Below are positions 1-9,094 of a DNA stretch of 28,192 nt, one piece after another. A program made the position numbers and the translations under genes. Numbering within the stretch: position 1 is the first letter of the stretch; each line of letters begins with the position of its first letter. The stretch is from Chara braunii (Eukaryota > Streptophyta > Charophyceae > Charales > Characeae). The stretch covers positions 644,440 to 672,631 of the forward strand of contig BFEA01000403.1 in assembly GCA_003427395.1 (NCBI GenBank). Reading direction: 5' to 3'. The notes beneath the pieces were generated by a model. The model did no database searches. It was not told where the DNA came from and saw nothing but the letters and a program-made list of their open reading frames with translations.

Positions 1-198
1 GAAACAGTTTGTCACAGCCCCTCGTTTGTTGTCCTCTTCTCTCTCTCTGCCTACGGTTTACCGGGCAGTTCTATTTGTGACGATATATATTGTCATATAT
101 ATATATATATATATATATATATCGTCAAACAGTGCTGCCCGGTAAACTGTAGCCAGAGAGGGAGAAGAGGACAACAAATGAGGGGTTTAAACTGTTTC
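1..198. repeat. Foldback (inverted-repeat) element with AT-rich centre
   Basis: The left arm (1-90) and right arm (117-198) are near-complementary over about 80 bases. GAAACAGTTT at 1-10 pairs with 189-198, the block around GTTTACCGGGCAG near 55-68 pairs with its complement near 130-145, and TGACGATATAT at 78-88 pairs with 117-127. The centre is an (AT)n run, 95-122. Such long hairpins are typical of foldback or MITE-type DNA elements, but no target-site duplication can be judged because the element touches the window edge and may extend beyond it. It encodes nothing. Confidence 0.8.
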
Positions 199-205
199 GT
201 TGGAG

Positions 206-227
206 GAGAGAGAGAGAGAGAGAGAGA
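206..227. repeat. (GA)n microsatellite
   Basis: A short uninterrupted GA run lies just outside the foldback element, followed by a G-rich stretch. Many such runs punctuate this window. Confidence 0.9.
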
Positions 228-228
228 C

Positions 229-3200
229 GGGGGGGCTTGCTTGTCGCCTTTCTGCAGTCGTCATCTTTAAGTTCCCTTAGAGCGAGAAGAGGCCCTGGAC
301 GCTCCCGGAAACTGTTTCTAGACTCCTCGAGGGCTTCTTTGACTCTTGCTCTGCTGTGCCCGGTAGGGCCTGACTGATGTTTTTTTCGGGGCCTACCTCT
401 CCTTAGCCTTTCAATACCAGCCCTACCGTCCTTTAGGAATTTTCGGAGCCTCCTCAGAGGCTCTAGAGCCGACTCCTGAGCCCCAAAATTTGAGTTAACC
501 GAAAGTTACGTTCTCCAATCCTTTCTGTGCTGGTTTTGACCGCAGATCCTTGCTCCAGGGATTGTTGATTGACAGATCAGGCAAACGTTTGCTTCTCTGC
601 ACTCCCTTTTTAGTAGACACTGTGGTTTTATTAACCAGTCATAATGTCTGCTTTCAGCCAGGCCATACTCTGATTCTCTGGCTTCTTTCTGTCTGCTTCC
701 AGGCCTCAGGATGTCACTGCGATTCGATGCAGTCCTGGCTTGGGTTATCGTGAAGGTGTAAGAAGGTGGGAGGACTGTTTTGTCATTTAGAATAATGGGC
801 AGTTTCCCACGAGTGGACCCCACCAAAAAATAAAAATAAAAATTGTGGGGTCCGTAACCCCCCAAAACCCCACAAACACCTTTACACCCCCCCAAACGCC
901 CCCATACTGGCCCCCCAACAACTGCATACTTTCTGCATAGGCCCCTATACCCCCTCATACCCCACACCTCCCCTCCCCCTATACCTAAAAGTTTCTCAGC
1001 GGATTTGGGCTGTACTCAGCAAGTGCAGTGCAGCCACAAACTCAGATATAGAAAAAATCAGTGGATGGCCCACTAGTGACTGGCCGGCAGACTGCCTACG
1101 GGTTGGCTCGACTGGGAGGCGAGAAAACCGTCAGCGTTGGCAGTTGGCGGTCTGACAACCATGTTTTCAGCTGTGTTTTTCTGACTTTCCAGCTGTGTCT
1201 GTTTCTGGAGGGTGGGCTGGTATGACAGTGCCCTTATGTGGTGTGCTGGGAATGTTCGTTGCTGATGATGATATTTGGCTTGGGGTGGTGTGTGCAGGAC
1301 TGAGTGGCATGTGATGCGCCCGACGTGAAATGGAGAAATATTTGCCATAACTGGCTTGCTGTGCCTGATTGCAGTCGTTGGAGATCCCTGTTCTTGTTAC
1401 TCTGGTGGAATGGAGGAAGCAGGTGGAAAGCATTGCAGTCAAGTCTCTGGCAGGGGCAAAGGATGGGGGAGAAGTTGCTGTGTCACGTGATCAGCAATAT
1501 TGTAGTATGTTGATATTAAAGATGCATTTCTCGTTGGCTGCAATTTGTCCTTGAGGGAGCAATCATTCTGGTGTTGCAGCATCTTGGCTAGTGCATTTGT
1601 AGGCGAAATCCCACAGGATTTCCAAGACTTATCAGGTACTTCCTTTTGCAAGGCTTACTGTGAGTAGAGTCCAATGTCAGTGGCCTTGGCTTGATTGTAA
1701 GGAATAGGGCAAGAGGTAGGTTTGGACCTGGAATGCTGCGTATGCGTGTACATTCCATTCTCGAAGTATGCTTATTAGGGTTTTCACAGTGGATCTCTGT
1801 TTGAACTGGAACTATAACCCCATGAGTTGGTTTTCTGTACGGTACAGATCCCCTTTCCCGAAAGCACGTGGTATTTTGCTTCAAACTGGGGACGCAATCT
1901 GGAGTAGTTTGTTGAAGAGCAGCGATTATGGTGTGGCTGTGATTGTGGTTCATTGTTTTTTCGTGTCTCTGGTTTGCCTGCTTTTCTCCTGCTGCCCTCT
2001 ATCCCCCAAAATGCTTGTCTGCTGGTTTCAAACTGCTCTTGTTCAGAAAATCTGGGAGATTGGGAAGGGTAATGTGTAGGGTTGGTGCAAAAACAGGGAT
2101 TGTATGCCCACCCTCAGATAGTGACATGGGTGAGTTGGAGGGGGCAGGAATGTGTCAGGGGGGGTTGGGTAAGTGTGGACGGAGAGCTGTGGGGGGGGAA
2201 AGGCAAGGGGGATGTTCAGACTCTTGGTTTCCTTTCAGTTTTCCAACATGTTGGAGAATTTTGGCTCGTTGTTTGATACAGCGTGCTGCTGAGGTCGGGT
2301 CGTGTTCAGTGCTGTACGGGGCCGTGTTGGATCATGTTGCGGTCGTGAAAGAGAAATTGCTGGTATGTGCTGTTTGAAGGGAGTGAGAGGGATCTGCTGA
2401 AGTCGGCCGTTGCTGAGTACTTTCACCCGGATGGTGCCATTTAAAGGTGTGGGCTGTACCTGCAACTTGCATTGGCTCAATACACAGGTGCTTACCGCTG
2501 GAGGTAGATCGTTCGGACTGTCTAACAACGGGATGGGGGTCGTGTGCTGCTGCTGAGGTGGGGTCGTGGTCAGTTATCATGCCGTGATTCTTACCTCCAT
2601 CGCAGTGGTTGTGCGAAGGAGAGGCTCTGCTCGTGTACAGCAGGTTTGCTTTCCTCCCAGGGCACTTTCTCACATTCCTGTTCTTCTGCTGTGCTGTGTT
2701 CACACATGAAGCATGACTGTAAGCCTTTGTGCATTACTTAAGTAGCTTGTGCAGATCTGTTCATTTATGTACTTCTTTGTTTTTCCCCATGTTGGTTTGT
2801 GTCGTTGGCTCACTCTCACTAGTTCATGGCGTACTCACCCTGGCTGTCTTAAATGTATCTAGCTGCATTTACGACCCAGCCTGGACGTATCTGACTGCAA
2901 TGCGACCATCAATAAGTAAAAAGGTCCTAGTGTGAGTATGTCTTCATTGGGAATACATGCACCCATGCACCCAAAAGTGATCCAGTGACTGATGTATGTA
3001 CGGTCGCTACGTGTGACTTTCTTGACCTCCCAAGGATGTCCCTATTTGACCTGTAAAGTCCGAATGGGGAAAACGCACCTTTTTTGTTATTTTCCTGACA
3101 CAGGCAGCCTGCACCTGTGCTTCGAGGGCAAGGCTGCAGTAGTACAGTCGAAGATAGACCTTGTATTGCAATGGGGCAAACCATCCACAATAAATTATGA

Positions 3201-3653
3201 ATGAACTGCCGGGAGAGGAATCATATGGAATATGGCAAGAGCACAGATGTTCAATGTAGTTTCCCCTCTTGAACATCTTGTGTGCAATCAGGGCTGGTTG
3301 ATGATTCACTTCTGGACTCGGTCTTGTTTCCCTCTATAGAGAATAGGGAGGAGTCCCTACATTTCGTTATACCCTCCATTTGCGGTCTACTGCTGTGCCA
3401 GTGTTCTGCCTCTTAAGGCCTGCAGGTCCAGTTGTTGCCTCACATCGTCCTGTACGTTTCCTGCTAGGGACATTCTTGTTGACCCGGCGTTCTGCTCCTT
3501 GTGGTATGTTGGTTCAACAGCCAATAGAATGCCTTTTCCCGGACAGCTTACCGGCTCACACTCTCGTTAGTGGAGAACAGAACCTAGCAGCTCTAGCCTG
3601 ACCATGTTGAAGTGGATCATTATCGTATAAAACACTACCTGCATTCAGCATGA
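229..3653. other. Non-coding stretch, no recognisable gene
   Basis: Open frames here are short (at most about 150 codons), overlap on opposite strands, and show no domain I recognise. Local structure: a nine-base-pair hairpin at 815-823/845-853 around an A-rich loop; a C-rich segment at 856-970 that could form a G-quadruplex on the minus strand; a G-rich block at 2110-2215. Two similar short pieces near 2283-2312 and 2546-2575 share a GCTGCTGAGGT core. The 153-codon minus frame over 506-967 is created by the C-rich composition. Confidence 0.6.
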
Positions 3654-3793
3654 GGGTCAGACTGTGGTTCGTGATTTGAAGGCACAACATATGGTAGAAC
3701 AAGCCTACAGTGGTTGCTGATTAGGGTCTGACTGTGGTTCGTGATTTGAAGGCACGACATATGGTAGAACAAGCCTACAGTGGTTGCTGATTA
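3654..3793. repeat. 70-bp tandem duplication
   Basis: Two adjacent 70-base units, 3654-3723 and 3724-3793, differ at only two positions (3659/3729 and 3686/3756). The high identity points to a recent event. No open frame runs through both units and no known element is recognised in them. Confidence 0.95.
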
Positions 3794-4019
3794 AAATCCA
3801 AGACATTCTCATGTGTGCAGAACGCTTGAATATCATCGACAGATGGGCGCTGTGCTCAGGATATTTGACAAAGCAAACTCAGCAGCATCTTTTGCTTTGA
3901 ATAAGAACGAGTGAAAAGAGCACTGGTGAGTGGGAGGCATTGAATTTGAAGCTTTGAAGTATCATAGTTGAGCCCAACATAGTCTTAGATAATGACCAGC
4001 GAAGTCTCATTATTTTTCT

Positions 4020-4115
4020 TTATACCATTTCTTGATTTATGAGTGTCTTCCTTTTGCAGGTGCCATGCTGATCTTCACTTTATCGTTCCAATTTCAATGG
4101 ATGTCTTGAAGGATA
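4020..4115 (-). pseudogene. U6 snRNA-like sequence, probable pseudogene (plant-type)
   Basis: U6 is the catalytic small nuclear RNA of the spliceosome. Read on the minus strand, this stretch follows plant U6 nearly end to end: a GACATCC block at 4099-4105, AAATTGGAACGATA at about 4082-4095, the AGC triad region at 4063-4069, the purine-rich GAAGA, and a 3' part resembling plant AAATCGAGAAATGG (4026-4039), where animal U6 is quite different. Hand alignment gives roughly 85% identity. Against function, the invariant ACAGAGA box reads AAAGTGA (4075-4081), the 5' stem-loop is altered, no T-run terminator follows, and no plant upstream element or TATA box is visible. Most likely a retroposed or decayed copy. 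The family assignment rests on recall of the plant U6 sequence. Confidence 0.85.
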
Positions 4116-5086
4116 GTGACTAGCGCAAATTAAACACTTCGCCATGCCTTTTCTCCTGCCCTTCTGTTCAGCAACACCCTGTAAGAACTGCGGACGTGGT
4201 TCAGCTGGCAGCCACATTCACTTTCTTCCCTGGTGTTTTGTATATCTCCTTTAGTTGTCTCAAGAGGATATCTAGCTTGCAGTGAGGGTGTTTTAAAATA
4301 ATGCAGAACTTGCGATCACGAAAACACTGTGCTGTTATGTGAACTGCATGAATTGCAGCTCGTAATCATGCACAGAGCAGCTGCATCTCACTCGCATCTC
4401 ACTTTTCTCTGTTTGCCTGTCACGTATGGTGACCTGGAGTGTAGCCGATTGCAGCAATACTCCACAATTGCAAACCAACTCACACATCCAAGATGAGAGC
4501 ATACACGTGAGAGTTAACACCACACCCGAGAGTAACGAACGAATCACCGCCAGATGTGATTCCACTGAAAAACATGGTAATGTACAATTGGAGAAGTATA
4601 CAGCGGCAACTGCTGCGAGTCAACACTGCAACTTGACACAGGTACGTGCTCGTCTCCCCCTTCCTGGCTTCTCTCTCTCTCCCTCCCTCTACTCGACAGT
4701 GCAACTTGACACAGCTATGGTTGTAGCCAGGGCACTTGCTTTCCTCCCCAGCGCTTGTCCTCTGTCCAGGTGGCACGATCGCCCAAGCGACTAGCAGCAC
4801 TTCCGAAACCTCACAAATGAACCAGTTTCGGTTGGCACTGTAGCAGCATAGCTGGAGTTGACTGTAATGCCTGTTGCGCACTTTCTTGGGATGGTGCTGC
4901 AAATTTGGACTGTGGGACTTGACTTCCGTGCAGGTACCGGCGGACTTCTACCAACCTGTGACATTTTGGTACCGCAGCCTGCCGGCTTAAACGCTTCGAC
5001 CTACAGACCCTACAATCTACCCTACCGGGACGGCCTGGGAGAGGGACCAACTGGGACCTTGGGACTGGGATTTTTGGGGACTGACT
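4116..5086. other. Non-coding stretch, no recognisable gene
   Basis: No open frame with a recognisable domain. A short direct repeat, TGCAACTTGACACAG, occurs near 4626-4640 and 4700-4714 on either side of a pyrimidine-rich run. The overlapping frames on both strands (4335-5107) look like chance. The retrotransposon remnant begins at the right end. Confidence 0.5.
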
Positions 5087-5406
5087 GTGTGAAATCCTTT
5101 CTATCAACTATCATGATTACTTGAGTCTTACCACTCTGACTCTTGACTTTAGTGTCCATAAAGTCTATAGAGACCGAGTCCCCTTGGCCCGAGAGGGCAT
5201 AGGGAGTGGTTTCAATGGTCCTAGGGGAGGCTGCGTGGAAAGCTTGACTGATTCTGTGAAATCCTTTCTATCAACTATCACCATTACTTGAGTCCTACCA
5301 CGTCAACTCTTGACTTCAATGTCCATGAAGTCTATAGAGACCGAGTCCCCTGGGACCGATGTTACAGAGAGTGGTTTCAATAGTCCTAGGGGATGCTGCG
5401 TGGAAA
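5087..5406 (-). pseudogene. Integrase catalytic-core fragment, tandemly duplicated
   Basis: Two copies, 5087-5241 and 5255-5406, are about 165-168 bases apart. Each encodes on the minus strand the start of the Ty3/gypsy integrase core: GDSVSIDFMD, carrying the first catalytic aspartate, then a TQV..IVDR strand. The left copy (downstream in coding sense) keeps an open frame, GDSVSIDFMDTKVKSQSGK. The right copy has a stop after EVKS. Past IVDR both copies leave the family consensus, so the second aspartate and the glutamate of the DDE triad are absent. The duplication must postdate insertion because it interrupts the protein; the divergence of the copies says it is not very recent. Confidence 0.85.
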
Positions 5407-5409
5407 TTC

Positions 5410-5830
5410 TGGCTCAGCTGACATACTTTGCAGCCTTGAACATAGAGAATACAATCTTGTTTCATACCTGTTCACGTGTATGACCTGGGGAGGTTGGCAT
5501 ATTTTTCCTCCACTCAAAGTGGCCCTCCGAGTCATGGCACTCCCCTAGTATAATGCTGCTAGTTTCTTCGCTCTTCGGTACACGTGATCTATCCTCCCTG
5601 TCGGTCTACTCAAATAGGAGGCCATCAGCCATCCGATAGTTAGGCTCCTCGTGAGGTGCAGCCTGCACCTTGCAAATAAGTTCACTATAAACCTTATCGT
5701 CCCCATAGGCCTCCCTTATATCTTCTGTTGCAGCTTGGCACCTGAGTCTAAATAGGTGACTATTGATCCAAAGAAATTGCCGTGTCGGCTCAGTGCATCT
5801 GTGACAACATTATACTTGCCTTTGACAGGC
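5410..5830 (-). pseudogene. Integrase N-terminal zinc-finger region and RNase H tail (broken)
   Basis: On the minus strand, after an in-frame stop at the RNase H end, PVKGKYNVVTDALSR (about 5774-5820) is the conserved C-terminal RNase H motif. A frame change leads into EAYGDDKVYSELICKV and ADGLLFE, the segment before the integrase zinc finger. The HHCC finger is visible as HDSEGHF (5516-5536) and GCKVCQ (5418-5435), joined by MKQDCILYVQ. Between them the expected Trp-Pro-Gly reads as a stop codon, and another frameshift is needed. This domain normally binds zinc and helps integrase assemble on viral-type DNA ends. The piece is non-functional. Confidence 0.85.
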
Positions 5831-6042
5831 TAGAGTTCGATGTCGAAATCTTCGATCTCAGCGGCCCATCTAGCGAACTTAGTGGGCATCCGGGCAAGTT
5901 TCGTCTCCAGTGGGCTAAGGCTTTGCTCAGTGTGGACAGTTCTCTGTCGTAGGTTGATGCACCAACCTTCTCGCCGTGACTGACCTATATCCTTTGCCAT
6001 CATTTTGCGGTGGGACTGGGCCAATGCCGTATTGGCTCGCAT
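5830..6042 (-). pseudogene. Ty3/gypsy RNase H, C-terminal part
   Basis: An open stretch of about 70 codons ends in SLSPLETKLARMPTKFARW and AAEIEDFDIEL, the familiar end of the gypsy RNase H domain, which removes the RNA strand of the cDNA hybrid. Where the family has a serine or threonine-Asp-His motif, this copy reads TEQ, so one acidic catalytic position is changed in kind. A stop follows IEL and the reading continues in frame with the ALSR motif. The N-terminal 30 residues (to about 5960) do not resemble RNase H well, which suggests a frame change near 5950-6000. Confidence 0.8.
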
Positions 6043-6514
6043 CCGTAGTCACGATAAACAGAAGTGACGGGTCAGCTCTTCTTAGGACCGGGTACTCGAT
6101 GAGACATTTCTTGAACTCCTTGAGAGTGGACGTGCAGTCTGTGTCCCACTTCCATACAGCTTCCTTTTGTAGCAATCTGCGCATCGGTGCAGCTATCATA
6201 GTGAAGTTTCGCACGAACTTCCTGTAGTAATTGGCTAGACAAAGAAACGACTGCAGTTCAGTAAAAGTGTGCGGGGTTGGCCAATCTCTAATTCCTGCAA
6301 TTTTAGCATCCTCTGGTCTCACTCCATCTCCGTCTACGACATGGCCTAAGTACAAAACTCCATGCTTTGCCCATTTACACTTCTTGGGGTTCAACTGGAA
6401 CTTAGCCTCGCGAAGCTTGTGCAGGTAAGGCGAAGGTACTCTTGGTGTTCCTCGAGAGACTTGCCAAATATCAGTATATCGTCTAAATCTACCACGGCGA
6501 ATTAATCTAACCAA
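5927..6514 (-). pseudogene. Ty3/gypsy reverse transcriptase thumb/connection and RNase H start
   Basis: The 195-codon frame carries LHKLREAKFQLNPKKC, YLGHVV, the FLCLANYYRKFVRNF stretch and KEFKKCLIEYPVLRRADP, all standard for the end of gypsy reverse transcriptase. These are followed by TTDASQYGIG, the first acidic motif of RNase H. The first 27 or so residues are out of frame: the true reading there is the neighbouring frame, which gives VVDLDDILIFGKSLEEH. In that frame the catalytic Tyr-x-Asp-Asp motif reads DLDD (6478-6489), losing the tyrosine but keeping both aspartates. A frameshift near 6425 joins the two frames. The C-terminal 30 residues drift from the family. Confidence 0.9.
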
Positions 6515-6529
6515 TCTCTAAACTTATTT

Positions 6530-6700
6530 TGTGCATTGCTGGAATGTTGCACTGGCGTTGGTCAGCCCAAACGGCATGACCATGAACTCGTAGTGGCCGT
6601 ACCTAGTTCGGGATGCTGTCTTGTGCTGATCTTCGGGCTGTACCTCTATCTGGTGGTCTTGTGCTGATCTTTGGGCTGTACCTCTATCTGGTGGTAAGAT
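6530..6700 (-). pseudogene. Reverse transcriptase palm segment with 38-bp tandem duplication
   Basis: On the minus strand this holds YHQIEVQP (just below 6703), then two copies of a 38-base unit (6620-6657 and 6658-6695, one mismatch). [11 protein letters not shown] and MPFGLTNA (6554-6577) follow, and then a stop shortly after the ATFQQ block. The unit length is not a multiple of three, so the duplication alone shifts the frame. These motifs form part of the fingers/palm of gypsy reverse transcriptase. Too broken to appear as one open frame. Confidence 0.9.
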
Positions 6701-6703
6701 ACC

Positions 6704-6786
6704 ATGAAATCTTATACACCACCTTTAGATTAGATTCCATCAAGAATGACAAATTACTTCACTTTTATGACTTATTGTTTAGTACC
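6704..6786. other. 83-bp AT-rich insertion inside reverse transcriptase
   Basis: On the minus strand the family reading LDRVQGCYFLKIDL (about 6792-6833) is broken just where Ser-Gly-Tyr-His-Gln is expected; YHQI resumes beyond 6703. The interval between is AT-rich, unlike its surroundings, and is bordered by TACC at 6700-6703 and 6783-6786. It could be a small insertion with a 4-base target duplication. An intron is less likely because no AG lies at the expected 3' edge. Confidence 0.6.
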
Positions 6787-6828
6787 TATTCAAGTCTATC
6801 TTCAAGAAATAACAACCCTGCACCCTGT

Positions 6829-7587
6829 CTAACAAGCATCTATCCTGGTCAATGGCACAACATTCTTGACAGTTATAGGGTTCAGACCTCTATAGTCTAT
6901 GCACATATGCAGTCCGCGCTCTTTGTTAGGCATAAATAGGACCGTTGCCCCGAAGGGCGAGGAAATAGGCTTAACCCACCACTTTTCTATCAGCTCATCG
7001 AGCTGTTTCCTCAGTTCTTCCAACTCTTTGGGAGGCATCCTATAGAATGGACCCTTGGGAGTCCTGCTATTGGGTTCAATCTCGACTCGGTGCTTGATCT
7101 CCCTCTCCACTACACCGGTTGGAGCGCCTCCCAGATCTGCGAACTCCTTCAACAGATTCGGAGCTCGGGGCGGCAGTAATTCTGCCTCCTTACTCTCCTC
7201 ACTAACTGATGTAATGTATGCAACGAAGTCTTGTTCGAGAAGATCCTGCTGGACCACTTGCCTAGCGAACTGAGGAGCACTCATGCAACATGCGAAAGGG
7301 CGAACTTGACTCCGGACTCGTGAAAGAGTAATTTTCTTCTTCCCACCTTGGGGACTGGGCAGCCAGTACTCGTGCTCCCCCGACTTGACATCCGCTATTG
7401 CGGCCTCTCCCCAATCCGTCACTAACAGCATGTCAAAAGGTACACCATTGTCCACTTTCTCACTCTTCTTATCCTCCCCCTCCAACCGGAAGTATGCCCT
7501 CACCCCCCCGGCGAACTCTTGCAGTCTAATATCTCTGTTGTCTACCAGTTTGCTCACCACCGGCTCCTCCAATGTCTGCACTTTCAT
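6829..7587 (-). pseudogene. Ty3/gypsy retropepsin C-terminus and reverse transcriptase N-terminus
   Basis: This 252-codon frame is the longest intact piece of the element. Residues 1-60 are the rest of the retropepsin domain, ending in FDMLLVTDWGEA, the counterpart of the Leu-Gly-x-Asp-Trp-Leu motif. Residues 61-145 form the linker. Residues 146-250 are the start of reverse transcriptase: LLKEFADL, HRVEIEPNSRTPKGPFYRM, ELEELRKQLDELIEKWWV, PISSPFGATVLF, MCIDYRGLN and PLTRID. A frameshift just after RID moves the correct reading into the neighbouring frame. The first methionine is not a real start: the protein would be continuous with the upstream frame, now separated by a frameshift near 7605-7615. 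Confidence 0.92.
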
Positions 7588-7589
7588 CC

Positions 7590-7970
7590 CTAGATGTAGT
7601 TTCTTCGGTCCTTTCTACTAACATACCTATGTGTTGAACCACAGCCTGCTAATGCACCTCTGACCCACGTCCTCTCAGACTGATCAAACTGGGAAGGGAT
7701 GCTAGTCCAGAGTTGGGTGGGGTGTTGAGCGAAGCTGGAGGAGAATATATGGTCCCACAAGTCCGAGGCTCTGGTCCACTGTTCTGTGGCTTCATTACAT
7801 CGGATAAGACGGTGGATCAAGTTTGCTTGTTCTTGGTCTGAGCACGCTACCCATAGGTTCGAGCTGTTGGGGTCGCTCTTCCTTTCTTCTGATGTGTAAC
7901 TGACGGGCGGGGCAGGGTATGTGATTAACCATTGGATACGCCTAACCTTTACTGGTTGAATCGTTTCCAA
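7590..7970 (-). pseudogene. Frame ending in a defective retropepsin active site; upstream part unrecognised
   Basis: The last 20 residues include GALAGCGSTHRYVS. In gypsy proteases this is the Asp-Ser/Thr-Gly-x-Thr-His-x-(Y/F)-(V/I)-Ser active site. Here the triad reads Gly-Cys-Gly (7638-7646), so the catalytic aspartate is lost, which a single transition could explain. The correct continuation (KKLHLGMKVQTLEEP) is in another frame, so a frameshift follows. The first 105 residues, including WVACSDQEQANLIHRLIRC, match no gag or other family that I recognise; they may be gag-derived or unrelated filler between two element fragments. Confidence 0.65.
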
Positions 7971-8107
7971 TATCTTCCAAGGTATTTTGGAGAGTGGTTG
8001 TGGCTTCCTCCCCTATTAGCCTTGTCCGTCTGTGCCTAGTAGTTGGTTCTGGGTCTTTTGTCTTGAGGAGCATCTTGTATCCCTTTTTGACTGAGCACTC
8101 CTTGGAA

Positions 8108-8238
8108 TCTGCAATGCAGAGTACAGGGTAACTTACCAAGGGCTCTTTCAAGGCTTGAAATGCGGTCTCACATGTTGCATCCCGCATATAAAATACATTC
8201 TTACTTGTCAATCGGGACAATGGGCGAGCAACAATAGA
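8108..8238 (-). pseudogene. Second, out-of-order gypsy fragment (RT connection)
   Basis: On the minus strand the reading ARPLSRLTSKNVFY, then ATCETAFQALKEPLVSYPVL and CIADS, is the junction between reverse transcriptase and RNase H of a Ty3/gypsy element. It lies upstream, in coding sense, of the protease of the main remnant, so it cannot belong to that copy in normal order. The same segment occurs in the main copy as KEFKKCLIEYPVLRRADP, with quite different residues, so this is a fragment of another family member. After IADSKE the frame continues (to 7942) with sequence I cannot assign. Confidence 0.8.
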
Positions 8239-8469
8239 GAATCAGGGCACACACGCTGCTCCTAAAATCATTCCAATGACTGCTAATGTTGCCCCGTTGG
8301 GCGCAGCTTGAAAAGCGCCTACTAAGTCCAATATGGACCTAACACACCTGAAGCGCACTGCAGACTCAAATGAAAAAGATGAGAGCATATGGTGGAACTG
8401 GTGAACCGAGATTGGTATGATGGTAACCTGAAATCGGGACCATGCCAACAGGACCAATCCCTGTGCCTC

Positions 8470-8655
8470 CCCTCAGGTCCCCTCCCCTATGAACATTAGC
8501 AGACTCTGCTAAATGCCAATTGGGGGATCCAGTGGTCTATCTCTAGGTGGCGGGCGCCAAGCATGCTCAGGAAGATACATGAGGCCGATGGGGATTGAAC
8601 CCACTACCTCCTGAATGCCACTTGCGAGCCTTACCAACTGAGTTCACTCCCCACC
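8470..8655 (-). mobile_element. tRNA-derived SINE-like element
   Basis: On the minus strand, a tRNA-like head begins near 8653. It has an A-box-like TGAACTCAGTTGG (about 8633-8645) and an exact B box GGTTCAATCC (about 8591-8600) inside a well-paired T arm (five pairs, loop TTCAATC). The D and anticodon arms do not fold well, so a functional tRNA gene is unlikely. The body downstream carries a perfect 8-bp hairpin, TTAGCAGA/TCTGCTAA at 8496-8512. A tRNA-type internal promoter with an unrelated body is the standard SINE layout. The 3' end is uncertain. Confidence 0.75.
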
Positions 8656-8786
8656 TTTTGTTACTGACGTCAACTAAATCATCAACTTCATGCCTTTAAA
8701 CAGCTTGTTATTGGGCCTCGCTCTACGACTCTCGACATGCCACACAGGACAAAAATGATGACACAGTATCTTTTCTTGTTGTAGGT

Positions 8787-8831
8787 GAAGATTCACTCTC
8801 CTTTTGCACATTTTGTGAGTAGTAGAGCTAG
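8787..8831. repeat. Dispersed repeat, copy 1
   Basis: GAAGATTCACTCT followed by TTTTGCACATTTTGTGAGTA recurs with few changes at 19265-19309. Similarity extends weakly upstream in both places. Both copies lie close to tRNA-headed SINE-like elements, so this may be a piece of a related body or tail. Confidence 0.75.
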
Positions 8832-9094
8832 TCTCATTGTCGAGGTGCTTTCATTGGGGCTGCACTGTTATAAACGAATGAAGAAACATGGTCAAGGATG
8901 AAAGAAGCAGCAGCTTATGGCCAAGTATGAAAGTCAAACACGACCGAGGACGCCTTGCATCAGAAAACAATAGTGTTCTTGTGTAGGAAGAATATTGCAT
9001 CGGATGGTGATATGTCCTCCTCCACTGTAAGTGTCTGTCAAAACCTTCTGCTTAACCATCTTTAATAAGGGCAATTGCTTTGAGATATCATCCT

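Larger units (their letters stand above)
5087..7660 (-). mobile_element. Degenerate Ty3/gypsy LTR-retrotransposon pol region
   Basis: Read on the minus strand, the recognisable order is retropepsin, reverse transcriptase, RNase H, integrase zinc finger, integrase core, which is the Ty3/gypsy order (Ty1/copia has integrase before reverse transcriptase). The coding sequence is broken by several frameshifts and in-frame stops, a 38-bp tandem duplication in reverse transcriptase, an 83-bp insertion, and a duplicated integrase-core segment. No long terminal repeats, primer-binding site or polypurine tract were found flanking it, and no convincing gag. It is a dead, truncated copy; the individual domains are annotated separately. 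Confidence 0.95.

Noticed and set aside
506-967. 153-codon minus frame
   Set aside because: Composition is dictated by the C-rich stretch and no domain is visible; a plus-strand frame overlaps it.
856-970. Telomere-like repeats (CCCCCCAAAACCCC)
   Set aside because: No regular period; the C runs and spacers vary irregularly.
3654-3793. CRISPR-like or satellite array
   Set aside because: Two adjacent units without spacers in a eukaryotic genome; a simple tandem duplication.
8590-8653. Functional tRNA gene on the minus strand
   Set aside because: The T arm is good but the D and anticodon arms do not fold; better explained as a SINE head.
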